This document shows positions 56,746 through 64,000 of a stretch of DNA of 64,000 nucleotides, piece after piece; position 1 is the stretch's first letter; each line of letters starts with the position of its first letter. Under the pieces are notes generated by a model. The model searched no databases and was not told the origin of the DNA. It was given only the letters and a program-made list of their open reading frames with translations. The DNA is from Pseudooceanicola nanhaiensis DSM 18065 (GTDB taxonomy: Bacteria; Pseudomonadota; Alphaproteobacteria; Rhodobacterales; Rhodobacteraceae), in NCBI RefSeq assembly GCF_000688295.1, contig NZ_JHZF01000011.1:962288-1026287 (forward strand), written 5' to 3'. The position numbers and the translations under genes are program-made.

Positions 56746-57465
56746 TCAGTCCACCAGCGAAATCCGCACCCGGCGGTTCAGCTTGCTCTTCTTTTCGATC
56801 TTTCCGAAGGCGATGCGTCCGATTTCGCCCGTCCGCTTCACATGGGTGCCGCCGCAGGGCTGGAGGTCGACCTGCTCCGCCCCCTCCCCGATCCGCACCA
56901 GACGGATCCGTCCGGCGCCGCGCGGCGGCTGCACCGACATGGTCTTCACGAGCCCCGGGTTCTGGTCCAGCTCGGCCTCGGTGATCCAGGTCTCCGAGAC
57001 CTCGAGATCGCGGGCGATGAGCGCGTTCAGCGCCTCCTCGAGCGCCTGCTTGTCCTCGGGCGCCTCCGGCATGTCGAAGTCGAGCCGCCCCTGCCCTTCG
57101 GAGATCTGGCCCCCCGTCACCGGCAGCGGGATCACGACCGACAGCAGGTGCAGGGCGGTATGGACGCGCATCAGGGAATGGCGCCGCTCCCAGTCGAGAT
57201 GCTGGTAGAGCTCGGTCCCCACGGGCGGCAGCGCGGCCCCCTCGGCGGGCACGAGGACGATGTCATCCCCCTCCCCCTTCACTGTGGTCACGACCTCCAT
57301 CGAGCCGCCGTCCCATGTCAGGCGGCCGCTGTCGCCGGGCTGGCCCCCGGCTGTCGCGTAGAAGAGCGAGGCGTCCAGCACCACGCCGCCCCTGTCGGTG
57401 TGCGACAGGACGGTGCCGGGTGCTTCGGTCAGATAGGCATCCTCGCGGTAGAGCAATTCGGTCAA
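56746..57465 (-). CDS. alaX: Alanyl-tRNA editing protein AlaX
   Basis: Free-standing editing protein that hydrolyses Ser- or Gly-tRNA-Ala, homologous to the AlaRS editing domain. 239 residues. Zinc ligands lie in HTALH (VHTALHLLSVV) and CGGTH (LQPCGGTHVKRTGEIG). The motif GGQPGDSGRL near the N-terminus is typical of AlaX. The start is taken as the TTG at 57465, whose TTGA overlaps the mscS stop codon; no ATG is near and the frame upstream runs inside mscS. A non-ATG start with coupling implies low, controlled synthesis. It backs up alaS at 6551-9211. Confidence 0.87.
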   Translation of the reverse strand: MTELLYREDAYLTEAPGTVLSHTDRGGVVLDASLFYATAGGQPGDSGRLTWDGGSMEVVTTVKGEGDDIVLVPAEGAALPPVGTELYQHLDWERRHSLMRVHTALHLLSVVIPLPVTGGQISEGQGRLDFDMPEAPEDKQALEEALNALIARDLEVSETWITEAELDQNPGLVKTMSVQPPRGAGRIRLVRIGEGAEQVDLQPCGGTHVKRTGEIGRIAFGKIEKKSKLNRRVRISLVD

Positions 57466-59939
57466 CGTGCGTCTCCATCTGCGTCGTCGGGACCGGCATC
57501 GGTGTCGCTCTCGTCGAGATGCGCCTGCGAGCCGCGCTGCGCCTCGGCGACGTCGCGCAATTCGCCGGGGGTCAGCGTCTCGGTCCGGGCGGTGCCGGTC
57601 AGCGCCTCGGGATTGCGGAGCCAGAGGTCCTGCTGCGGGAACGGGATCTCGATCCCCTCCTGCGCGAAGCGTTCGGCGATCTGGTGGTTCATCTCGGTCT
57701 GGACCGCGAGCATCTGGTTGATGTCGCGCAGGATCGCCCGCACCTCGAAGTCGAGCGAGGAGGCACCGAAGCCCTTGAAGAAGACATAGGGCGGCGGGTT
57801 CAGCAGCACGATCGGCTGCGCCTCGGCGATCTCCTTGAGGATCCGTTCGACCCGGCGCGTGTCGGTGCCATAGGCCACGCCCACGGGCAGGATCAGACGG
57901 CCGACGAGGTTGCCGCGCGTCCAGTTGGTGACGGTGCCCGAGATCAGGTCCGCGTTCGGCACGATCACGTCCTGCCGGTCGAAGGTCTCGATCCGGGTGG
58001 AGCGGACGGAGATCGAGCGGACGTAGCCCATGTTGGGCCCGACCTCGATCCAGTCGCCCTCGGACACCGGGCGCTCGATCAGCAGGATGATGCCCGAGAC
58101 GAAGTTCGACACGATGTTCTGCAGGCCGAAGCCGATCCCGACCGAGAGCGCGCCCGCCACGTAGCCGAGCGCCGAGAGGTCGATCCCGGCCGCCATGATG
58201 GCGATGAGCCCGGCGAAGAAGATCCCCACATAGCCCAGACCCGAGACGATGGCCGCCTGCGCGCCGGGGTCCATCTTGGTCTTGGGCAGGATCGTCGTCC
58301 GGAGCGTGCTCTGCACCAGCCGCGTGGCGAAGACGCCCAAGATCAGGACGATGATCGCCGTCAGGAAGATCGAAGGCGAGATGGTGATGTCGCCGAAGGT
58401 GAAGCCGGTGACGAACCGGTTCCACATCTCGGTGATGTCGGTCAGACGCGCGCCCCAGATGATCGCGAAGATCGGCACCGAGGCGACCATGAGCAGGAAG
58501 CCCATGAGCACCGGCACCAGCGCATCGCGCGCGCCCTCGCTGTTGCGGGTGGCCAGCACGTAGATCTCGGTCGCGACCCGCTGGAGGATGACGATCACGC
58601 CCAGAAGCTGGAGCGAGAAGATCGTCGGGAAGACGATCGCATAGCCCGCGTTGAAATAGCCGATCCCGGCCAGCAGCGGACCCACGATGGCCACGAGGAT
58701 GACGAAGCGCGCCAGCAGGTGCATGAGCTGGCGCCCGAAGCTGACCGCGGCGTCGTCCTCTGACAATGCCTCGGAATGGCTCAGGATCAGGCGCGCGACG
58801 CGGAAGAGCATGACGCCTGCGACGACGATCAGCGGATAGAGCACCACGTTCAGCGAGGCGCCCGACCAATCCTCGGCCTCGCCGAATTCCTTCAGCAGGA
58901 TGTAGATCCCCATGATCAGGCCGAGGAAGGTGGAGTGCACACGCCCCTCGAGCCGGGCCTGCGAACTCAGCCGCAGCGGTGGCGGCGGCACGTCGCCGAT
59001 CGGGAAGATGCTGACGCCGACCCAGCGGGCCACCGCGAAGGCGATCACCGCGCCGGGGATCACCTGCAGCAGCGCGGTCAGCTTCGCGCCCGCGGCTCCG
59101 AGGATGATGATCGCGGTCAGCAGCGCGATCGTGCCGACCACCGGCAGGACGACCTGCCCGAGCGAGATCACGAAGCCTGCGATGTAGCGCTGTGCCGAAC
59201 GCTCGTTGCCCAGGACCCGGAGCGTCAGCTTCTCGATCCACCAGCGCCCGCGGAGGATCAGGAGCAGGCCGACCGCGAAGAGCAGCAGCGCGATCGGCAG
59301 ATGCTCCCGCACGGCGTCGCGGACTTCGGGGTCCCCGAACCTCGTCGCGGCTTCGTCCCAGAGCGCCTCGAACCCGTCGGCGAGCGAGGCGAGCGCCTCG
59401 GGCCAGTTCAGCGGGTTGAGCGGCGCGGGCCCGCGTTCCAGGAGGCGCGAGGTGGAGCGTTCGCGCAGCGTCCGGTCGATGGCCCGGATCAACGCATCGG
59501 CCCGGTTCCATGCGACCTCGGCCGCGGTGACGGGGGCCTGAAGCTCGGCCAGCTGGGCGTTCAGCGCGTCCCGCTGCTGCGCGATCTTGGGCGCCTCCTC
59601 GGTGCCGTCCTCTGGGGGCGGTCCAAGCGCCTCGATCTGCGCCTGCGTGGTCGCGATGGCCTCGGCGTTGACGCTCTGCGCGGCCTCGAACCGGTCGCGC
59701 CAGTCGACCAGCTCCTTGCGCAGCGCCTCGAGCTCTTCGTCGGTCGCGTCCCCCGAGGCTATGGTGGTCTGCGCCTCGGCCGCGAAGGTCTCCCATGCGG
59801 CATAGTCGATCTCGACCGCGTCGGCGGGCGTCGCGGCGGGCGCGGGCTGGGTGTCCTGCGCGGCGGTCCGGAGCGGCGCCGAGAGGACGAGGCTCAGCGC
59901 CAGCAGGCAGAGGCTCAGGAAGGAAGCGGCACGTGACAT
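57462..59939 (-). CDS. MscS-family mechanosensitive ion channel with DUF3772 region
   Basis: Large mechanosensitive channel of 825 residues. A signal-like N-terminus (MSRAASFLSLCLLALSLVLSA) precedes a periplasmic, coiled-coil-rich region (about 45-180; DUF3772 type, with EELEALRKELVDWRDRFEAAQ). About ten hydrophobic segments follow. The MscS core has YVAGALSVGIGFGLQNIVSNFVSGIILLIERPVSEGDWIEV, then the beta domain SVRSTRIETFDRQDVIVPNADLISGTVTNWT. It releases solutes under osmotic downshock. It begins 4 bases after cysK, and its stop overlaps alaX. Confidence 0.92.
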   Translation of the reverse strand: MSRAASFLSLCLLALSLVLSAPLRTAAQDTQPAPAATPADAVEIDYAAWETFAAEAQTTIASGDATDEELEALRKELVDWRDRFEAAQSVNAEAIATTQAQIEALGPPPEDGTEEAPKIAQQRDALNAQLAELQAPVTAAEVAWNRADALIRAIDRTLRERSTSRLLERGPAPLNPLNWPEALASLADGFEALWDEAATRFGDPEVRDAVREHLPIALLLFAVGLLLILRGRWWIEKLTLRVLGNERSAQRYIAGFVISLGQVVLPVVGTIALLTAIIILGAAGAKLTALLQVIPGAVIAFAVARWVGVSIFPIGDVPPPPLRLSSQARLEGRVHSTFLGLIMGIYILLKEFGEAEDWSGASLNVVLYPLIVVAGVMLFRVARLILSHSEALSEDDAAVSFGRQLMHLLARFVILVAIVGPLLAGIGYFNAGYAIVFPTIFSLQLLGVIVILQRVATEIYVLATRNSEGARDALVPVLMGFLLMVASVPIFAIIWGARLTDITEMWNRFVTGFTFGDITISPSIFLTAIIVLILGVFATRLVQSTLRTTILPKTKMDPGAQAAIVSGLGYVGIFFAGLIAIMAAGIDLSALGYVAGALSVGIGFGLQNIVSNFVSGIILLIERPVSEGDWIEVGPNMGYVRSISVRSTRIETFDRQDVIVPNADLISGTVTNWTRGNLVGRLILPVGVAYGTDTRRVERILKEIAEAQPIVLLNPPPYVFFKGFGASSLDFEVRAILRDINQMLAVQTEMNHQIAERFAQEGIEIPFPQQDLWLRNPEALTGTARTETLTPGELRDVAEAQRGSQAHLDESDTDAGPDDADGDAR

Positions 59940-59943
59940 CGGA

Positions 59944-60972
59944 TCAGGAGAAGACGCCCGGGATGGAACGCGGCGCCTCGGTCAGCCAGCCGGGGGTCGG
60001 CAGCCCCTTCTCGCGCAGGAACTCCGGGTTGAAGAGCTTGGACTGGTAGCGGTTGCCGTAGTCGCACAGGATCGTCACGATCGTGTGCCCCGGCCCCATC
60101 TCCTTCGCCATCCGCACCGCGCCCGCGACGTTGATGCCCGAGGAGCCGCCGAGGCAGAGCCCCTCGTCCGAGAGCAGGTCGAAGACGTAGGGCAGCGCCT
60201 CCTCGTCGGTAATCTGATAGGCGAGGTCGGGCCGGAAACCTTCGAGGTTGGCGGTGATCCGCCCCTGCCCGATGCCCTCGGTGATGGACGTGCCCTCGGG
60301 CTTCGCCTCGCCTTCCATGTAGAGGCTGTAGACGCCCGAGCCCATCGGATCGGCGAGCCCCATCTTCACGCCCCTGGGCTGAAGCGCCATGCCGATGCCC
60401 GCGAGCGTGCCGCCCGAGCCGACCGAGGCCACCACGCCGTCGACCTTGCCGTCGGTCTGCTCCCAGATCTCGGGCCCGGTGCTGTCGATATGGGCCTGCC
60501 GGTTGGCGGTGTTGTCGAACTGGTTCGCCCAGATCGCGCCATGCGGTTCGGATTTCGCGAGCTCCTGCGCCAGCCGGTCGGAATAGCGGACGTAGTTGTT
60601 CGGGTTCTTGTAGGGCGCGGCCGGCACCTGCACGAGATGCGCCCCCGCGAGCCGGAGCATGTCCTTCTTCTCCTGGCTCTGGGTCTCGGGGATGACGATG
60701 ACGGTCTTGAACCCCATGGAGGCGCCGACGAGCGCGAGCCCGATGCCGGTGTTTCCGGCCGTGCCCTCGACGATGGTGCCGCCCGGCTCCAGTTCGCCCC
60801 GTTCGATCGCGTCGCGGATGATCCAGAGCGCGGCACGGTCCTTGACCGATTGCCCGGGGTTCAGGAACTCGCATTTCCCGAGGATGGTGCAGCCCGTCTC
60901 CTCGCTCGCGCGGCGCAGCTTGATGAGGGGCGTGTTGCCGACGGCCGAGGCCAGGTCCTTGGCGAATTTCAT
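59944..60972 (-). CDS. cysK: Cysteine synthase
   Basis: PLP-dependent O-acetylserine sulfhydrylase that makes cysteine from O-acetylserine and sulfide. The 342 residues are slightly longer than classical CysK (about 310-320). The PLP lysine is Lys44 in NPGQSVKDRAALWII, and the phosphate/substrate loop is EGTAGNTGIGLALVG. The C-terminal half has VGSGGTLAGIGMAL and CDYGNRYQSKLFNPEFLREKGLP. The gene follows trgA-trgB, as in Rhodobacter sphaeroides, where trgAB and cysK contribute to tellurite resistance. It is followed by mscS with a 4-base gap. Confidence 0.94.
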   Translation of the reverse strand: MKFAKDLASAVGNTPLIKLRRASEETGCTILGKCEFLNPGQSVKDRAALWIIRDAIERGELEPGGTIVEGTAGNTGIGLALVGASMGFKTVIVIPETQSQEKKDMLRLAGAHLVQVPAAPYKNPNNYVRYSDRLAQELAKSEPHGAIWANQFDNTANRQAHIDSTGPEIWEQTDGKVDGVVASVGSGGTLAGIGMALQPRGVKMGLADPMGSGVYSLYMEGEAKPEGTSITEGIGQGRITANLEGFRPDLAYQITDEEALPYVFDLLSDEGLCLGGSSGINVAGAVRMAKEMGPGHTIVTILCDYGNRYQSKLFNPEFLREKGLPTPGWLTEAPRSIPGVFS

Positions 60973-61033
60973 GGATCAGCTCCTCCGAATGCGTCCGCTG
61001 GTGGACGAGACTTAGACGCCGCGCGGTAGGGAC

Positions 61034-62149
61034 TCAAGCCATGCCGCGCAAACGGGGACGTTCGCGCTGAAGCCAGAGCATCAGGAGGATGAGTTGCGCG
61101 TTGTTCGCCTCCCCGCGGGACAGAAGCTCCATCCCCGCCTCGAAGGGCAGAAGATGCGTCCTGATGTCCTCGCCCTCGTCCTCCAGACCGCCGCCGCCCT
61201 CGGGCAGGTCCGGCAGGTCGCAGAGCCCGACATAGGTGTAGAGATATTCCGACAGCGTGCCGGTGCTGGGATAGTAATGCGCGACCGGCAGCAGTTCGCG
61301 CAAGGCAAGGCCCGCCTCCTCCTCGCATTCGCGCAGCGCGCAGGCCTCGGGCGTCTCGCCGGGGTCGATCCGGCCCGCGACGGGCTCCAGCACCCAGGGG
61401 TAGCGCGCGCCGCGGCACCAAGGGCCAAGGCGGAACTGTTCGGTCAGCAGGATGCGGTCGCGTCCGGGGTCGTAGGGCAGCACCACGGCGGCATCTGCCG
61501 CCAGGTAGGTCTCGCGCACCAGCGTCTCGCTCTGGCCGCCCGAAAAAAGCGGATGGCTCAGCCGGTCGCGCCGGGTGACGAAGAAGCCTGCGTGCGGATA
61601 GTCGCGTCCGGCAAGCGCGACGCTGTCCGCCCTCATGTCGGTGCCGCGTTCGGGCCGGGCCATGCCATCGGCCCGAAGCGCGGAGGCCGCCCGCCCGAGG
61701 AAGCTGCCCCAGAACTGGCCGATGACCGCAGGCTCGACCGCGCCGTGCATCTCCATCGCCTCGGCGGCGGCGCGGCAGAGCATGTCGCCCCAGTCGCGCG
61801 TCCACTCCTCCAGCCGCCAGGGCCGGTCCTCGTGCGCCTGCCGCTCGCCGGGCATCCAGACGCGTGCGGTGACGGGGCCCGCGTCGGTCCGGACCTCGCG
61901 TTCGATGCCGGGATAGTCCGAGATCATCTCGTACCAGTCGAGCCGGGCGAGCGCCGTCTCGCTCACCTCGTAGAGTGTGCCCTCGGCCACGGCCCCGGGC
62001 GCGGCTACGATGGCGGGATAATCCGCGCCTGCGGCCTGCAGCACGGCAAAGCCCGGCAGACGCGCGGGGCGGGCATGGACCCGCTCCCCGGCGACGATTT
62101 CCATGAGCGGGACGTGACGGAGAGTGCCATAGGCAAAGACCCGTGGCAT
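61034..62149 (-). CDS. trgB: TrgB-like protein: gamma-glutamylcyclotransferase-like domain fused to a NUDIX hydrolase
   Basis: A 371-residue two-domain protein. The N-terminal third (MPRVFAYGTLRHVPLMEIVAG, PGFAVLQAAGADYPAIV, VAEGTLYEVSETALARLDWYE) is an AIG2/gamma-glutamylcyclotransferase-like fold. The C-terminal part has a complete NUDIX box, GRIDPGETPEACALRECEEEAGL by pattern G-x5-E-x7-REU-x-EE-x-GU, within an ADP-ribose pyrophosphatase-like domain (AVVLPYDPGRDRILLTEQFR). The start is the ATG at 62149, 3 bases after trgA. By context and layout it corresponds to TrgB of the Rhodobacter tellurite locus. The substrates of each domain are unproven. Confidence 0.85.
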   Translation of the reverse strand: MPRVFAYGTLRHVPLMEIVAGERVHARPARLPGFAVLQAAGADYPAIVAAPGAVAEGTLYEVSETALARLDWYEMISDYPGIEREVRTDAGPVTARVWMPGERQAHEDRPWRLEEWTRDWGDMLCRAAAEAMEMHGAVEPAVIGQFWGSFLGRAASALRADGMARPERGTDMRADSVALAGRDYPHAGFFVTRRDRLSHPLFSGGQSETLVRETYLAADAAVVLPYDPGRDRILLTEQFRLGPWCRGARYPWVLEPVAGRIDPGETPEACALRECEEEAGLALRELLPVAHYYPSTGTLSEYLYTYVGLCDLPDLPEGGGGLEDEGEDIRTHLLPFEAGMELLSRGEANNAQLILLMLWLQRERPRLRGMA

Positions 62150-62152
62150 CGG

Positions 62153-62608
62153 CTAGTTCCACCGCCGCGCGGCGATCTCGGTCAGCACGCCCGCGATGCA
62201 GCCGCCGATCACCAGCGTCAGGATGATGTTGGCATGCAGCAGGTGCTGGCCGTAATTGCCGCCGATCCGGACCATGTCCTCGATCCCCTCGACCGGGCCG
62301 CGATAGCGCCGTTCCAGCGCAAGGCGCAGCATCTCGTTCGCGGTGACGAGCGCCAGCACCCAGAACACCGTCGCGGCGGCGGCGGTCATGCCGACGCTCA
62401 TCGCGATCGCGGCACCGAGCGCCCCGGTCGCGCGCGAGCCCAGCACCCTGTAGCCGCAGACGAAGCCCACAACCACGGACAGGGTGACGAACCAGCCGAA
62501 ATTGTAGCTACCGTAGACCGCGAGCAGCTCGGTCTTCACCAATCCGGACACGATCCAGGCCAGGAAGGCGGTGAGCGCCCCCGCGACCACCTTGGGCATC
62601 GTCATCAT
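62153..62608 (-). CDS. trgA: TrgA family membrane protein
   Basis: Small membrane protein of 151 residues with about four hydrophobic segments. The family pattern is visible in NFGWFVTLSVVVGFVCGYRVLGSRATGALGAAIAMSVGMTAAAATVFW, then ANEMLRLALERRYRGPVEGIEDMV and a C-terminal ASRRWR-like end (AARRWN). TrgA was named for high-level tellurite resistance in Rhodobacter sphaeroides; its molecular role is not known. It begins 4 bases after cfa and ends 3 bases before trgB, so all three should be co-transcribed. Confidence 0.85.
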   Translation of the reverse strand: MMTMPKVVAGALTAFLAWIVSGLVKTELLAVYGSYNFGWFVTLSVVVGFVCGYRVLGSRATGALGAAIAMSVGMTAAAATVFWVLALVTANEMLRLALERRYRGPVEGIEDMVRIGGNYGQHLLHANIILTLVIGGCIAGVLTEIAARRWN

Positions 62609-62612
62609 GAGG

Positions 62613-63821
62613 TCAGCGCGGCCTTGTCACTGTGATCTGGGTCACGTCGCAGTTACCGGAGGCGAAGGTCGCCGCGCAAGACGTCAGGTAGAAATTCCAC
62701 ATCCGCCGGAAGCGGTCGTCGAAGCCGAGGGCGGCGACATTGTCCCACTTCTCGTTGAACGTGTCGTACCAGCGCCGGAGCGTCTGGCTGTAGCTCGGCC
62801 CGAACTCGATATGGCGCGCGACCGAAAGGCCCGCCTTCTCGACCTCGGCCTTCAGCACGGCCGGGCTGGGCAGCATGCCGCCCGGGAAGATGTATTTCTG
62901 GATGAAGTCGACCCCCCGGCGATAGGCCTGCCAGCGGCCGTCGTCGATCGTGATGATCTGCAGCGTGGCGTTGCGGCCGGGCTTCAGGCTCTTGTGCACG
63001 GTGTCGAAATAGGACGGCCAGTAGCGTTCGCCGACCGCCTCGAACATCTCGATCGAGGCGATGCCGTCGTAGGTGCCGCGCTCGTCGCGGTAATCCTGCA
63101 GGCGAAGCTCCACGAGGTCCGAGAGCCCGGCCTTCTGGATCCGCGCCTGCGCATAGTTCAGCTGCTCGCGCGAGATCGTCAGCCCGGTGACCTTCAGCCC
63201 GCGCTCCTTCGCGGCATATTCGGCGAACCCGCCCCAGCCACAGCCGATCTCGAGCACGTGCTCGCCCGGCTTCACGTCCATCTGGTCGACCATGGAGGCG
63301 TATTTCGCCGTCTGCGCCGCCTCGAGGCTTTCCTGCCCGGTCGCGAAGAGCGCCGAGGAATAGGTCATCGTCTCGTCCAGCCAGAGGGAATAGAAATCGT
63401 TCCCGAGGTCGTAATGGTACGAGATGTTCCTGCGCGCCTGCTTCTTGGTGTTGCGGTTCATCCAGTGGCGCATCCGCTCGTAGACGCGGACGAAGGCCAT
63501 GCCCGGGAAACCGTCGTAGAGCGCCTCGTTCCCCATGTAGAGGAAGTCGAGGAAGGCCTGCAGGTCGGGGGTGGACCACCAGCCCTCGAGATAGGCGTCG
63601 CAGAAACCGAGATCGCCCTCGCGGATCAGGCGGGCGAAGGTGTCGGGATTGTGGATATGCACCTCGGCCACCGGCCCGGGCGACTGCCCCTCGGCCCGGA
63701 AGACGCGCCCGTCGGGCAGGTGAATGTCGAGCCGCCCGGTCGGGATGGTCTTGGCCACGTCGAACACCCGCGCCATGTAGCGCGGCAGGTCCGCCTGCCC
63801 CCTGGTCTCGGTCAGGATCAT
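62613..63821 (-). CDS. cfa: Cyclopropane-fatty-acyl-phospholipid synthase family methyltransferase
   Basis: SAM-dependent enzyme that methylenates or methylates unsaturated acyl chains of membrane phospholipids. 402 residues. The SAM motif is VLEIGCGWGGFAEYAA. Family stretches include FCDAYLEGWW, NISYHYDLGNDFYSLWLDETMTYSSALF and YDGIASIEMFEAVGERYWPSYF (catalytic core). SD AAGGAG lies 6 bases before the ATG at 63821 and is embedded in a palindrome. In Rhodobacter sphaeroides cfaA and phrA belong to the singlet-oxygen RpoE response; a probable photolyase gene end lies just upstream here too. Confidence 0.92.
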   Translation of the reverse strand: MILTETRGQADLPRYMARVFDVAKTIPTGRLDIHLPDGRVFRAEGQSPGPVAEVHIHNPDTFARLIREGDLGFCDAYLEGWWSTPDLQAFLDFLYMGNEALYDGFPGMAFVRVYERMRHWMNRNTKKQARRNISYHYDLGNDFYSLWLDETMTYSSALFATGQESLEAAQTAKYASMVDQMDVKPGEHVLEIGCGWGGFAEYAAKERGLKVTGLTISREQLNYAQARIQKAGLSDLVELRLQDYRDERGTYDGIASIEMFEAVGERYWPSYFDTVHKSLKPGRNATLQIITIDDGRWQAYRRGVDFIQKYIFPGGMLPSPAVLKAEVEKAGLSVARHIEFGPSYSQTLRRWYDTFNEKWDNVAALGFDDRFRRMWNFYLTSCAATFASGNCDVTQITVTRPR

Positions 63822-63831
63822 GGGTAACTCC

Positions 63832-63845
63832 TTACCATTTGGTAA
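63832..63845. promoter_or_regulatory. Palindrome overlapping the cfa ribosome binding site
   Basis: Perfect inverted repeat TTACCA-TT-TGGTAA (63832-63845). Its proximal edge overlaps the cfa Shine-Dalgarno AAGGAG (63833-63828). The TTACC-N4-GGTAA layout has the 5-4-5 spacing of CRP/FNR-type sites, but its position would suit repression, or an RNA hairpin that limits ribosome access. Confidence 0.5.
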
Positions 63846-63892
63846 ATGCTATGCGCCGCGCGGGGGCGCGGCAAGTCTTTCGGGCCGGCCCG

Positions 63893-64000
63893 TCAGGACC
63901 GTGCCTCCTCATAGGCCGCGAGTGCCCGGTCGCGCCCCTCCTTGAGCCCCACGATCCGGTCGGGGTCCGGATCGCCGGGGTCCATGCGCCAGCTCCGGGG
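63893..64000 (-). CDS. 3' end of a probable deoxyribodipyrimidine photolyase / cryptochrome gene (runs off the right edge)
   Basis: The last 35 residues of a minus-strand gene are visible: SWRMDPGDPDPDRIVGLK, then EGRDRALAAYEEARS and stop. The pattern P-x-x-IV-x-L/H-x-x-x-R-x-RALAAY is the usual C-terminal tail of bacterial photolyases. Position upstream of cfa matches phrA-cfaA in Rhodobacter sphaeroides. With so little sequence the assignment is tentative. Confidence 0.42.
   Translation of the reverse strand, partial: PRSWRMDPGDPDPDRIVGLKEGRDRALAAYEEARS

Noticed and set aside
1-64000. CRISPR arrays, insertion sequences and rRNA genes
   Set aside because: No regularly spaced direct repeats, transposase motifs, terminal inverted repeats around a gene, or rRNA-like sequence were seen on reading the window.

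Overview
The window is high-GC, densely coded DNA from an alphaproteobacterium, most likely a member of the Rhodobacteraceae. The evidence is a CckA-type hybrid kinase beside recA-alaS, a GTTC-N7-GTTC SOS box in front of recA, trgA-trgB-cysK tellurite-locus genes, a fused MnhA/B antiporter subunit, a SitABCD manganese system, and many catabolic ABC/TRAP operons. No phage, transposase, CRISPR array or rRNA was seen. The only RNA gene is one tRNA-Ser.

Layout. 1-6.5 kb: the start of trkA, a small lipoprotein, a decayed GcvT-type oxidoreductase remnant, a DUF2254 membrane protein, and an intact FAD/GcvT demethylating dehydrogenase. Two copies of a two-hairpin intergenic repeat lie here. 6.2-15.4 kb: housekeeping and regulation (DUF1330 protein, alaS, recA, an orphan sulfotransferase-like gene, cckA with a CtrA-type box upstream, an RsmB-family rRNA methyltransferase, a PAS-LuxR regulator). 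15.5-21.2 kb: a Liv-type ABC uptake operon of unknown substrate that ends in a translationally coupled alpha/beta hydrolase. It is divergent from the PAS-LuxR gene.

21.2-39.5 kb: a run of 15 minus-strand genes that encodes sugar import and oxidation. ChvE-GguAB and YtfQRT-YjfF are two sugar importers. Mutarotase, aldose dehydrogenase, SMP-30 lactonase and an IlvD/Edd dehydratase form a shared upper pathway. It then splits: GguC/AraD1 plus a semialdehyde dehydrogenase lead to 2-oxoglutarate (L-arabinose branch), and DgoK plus DgoA lead to pyruvate and glyceraldehyde-3-phosphate (D-galactose branch). A GbpR-like LysR regulator is divergent from chvE.

39.5-43.6 kb: a TAXI-TRAP transporter with a fused 4TM/12TM permease and a coupled universal stress protein. 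43.9-49.8 kb: the six-gene Mnh/Pha Na+(K+)/H+ antiporter. 50.2-55.6 kb: an ABC exporter and sitABCD. 55.6-64 kb: tRNA-Ser, an MBL-fold hydrolase, then a tight minus-strand series cfa-trgA-trgB-cysK-mscS-alaX preceded by the 3' end of a probable photolyase gene.

A recurring design is a strong stem-loop directly after the solute-binding-protein gene in four separate transporter operons, which would favour expression of the binding protein. All functions are inferred from sequence motifs and family knowledge. No database search was run.
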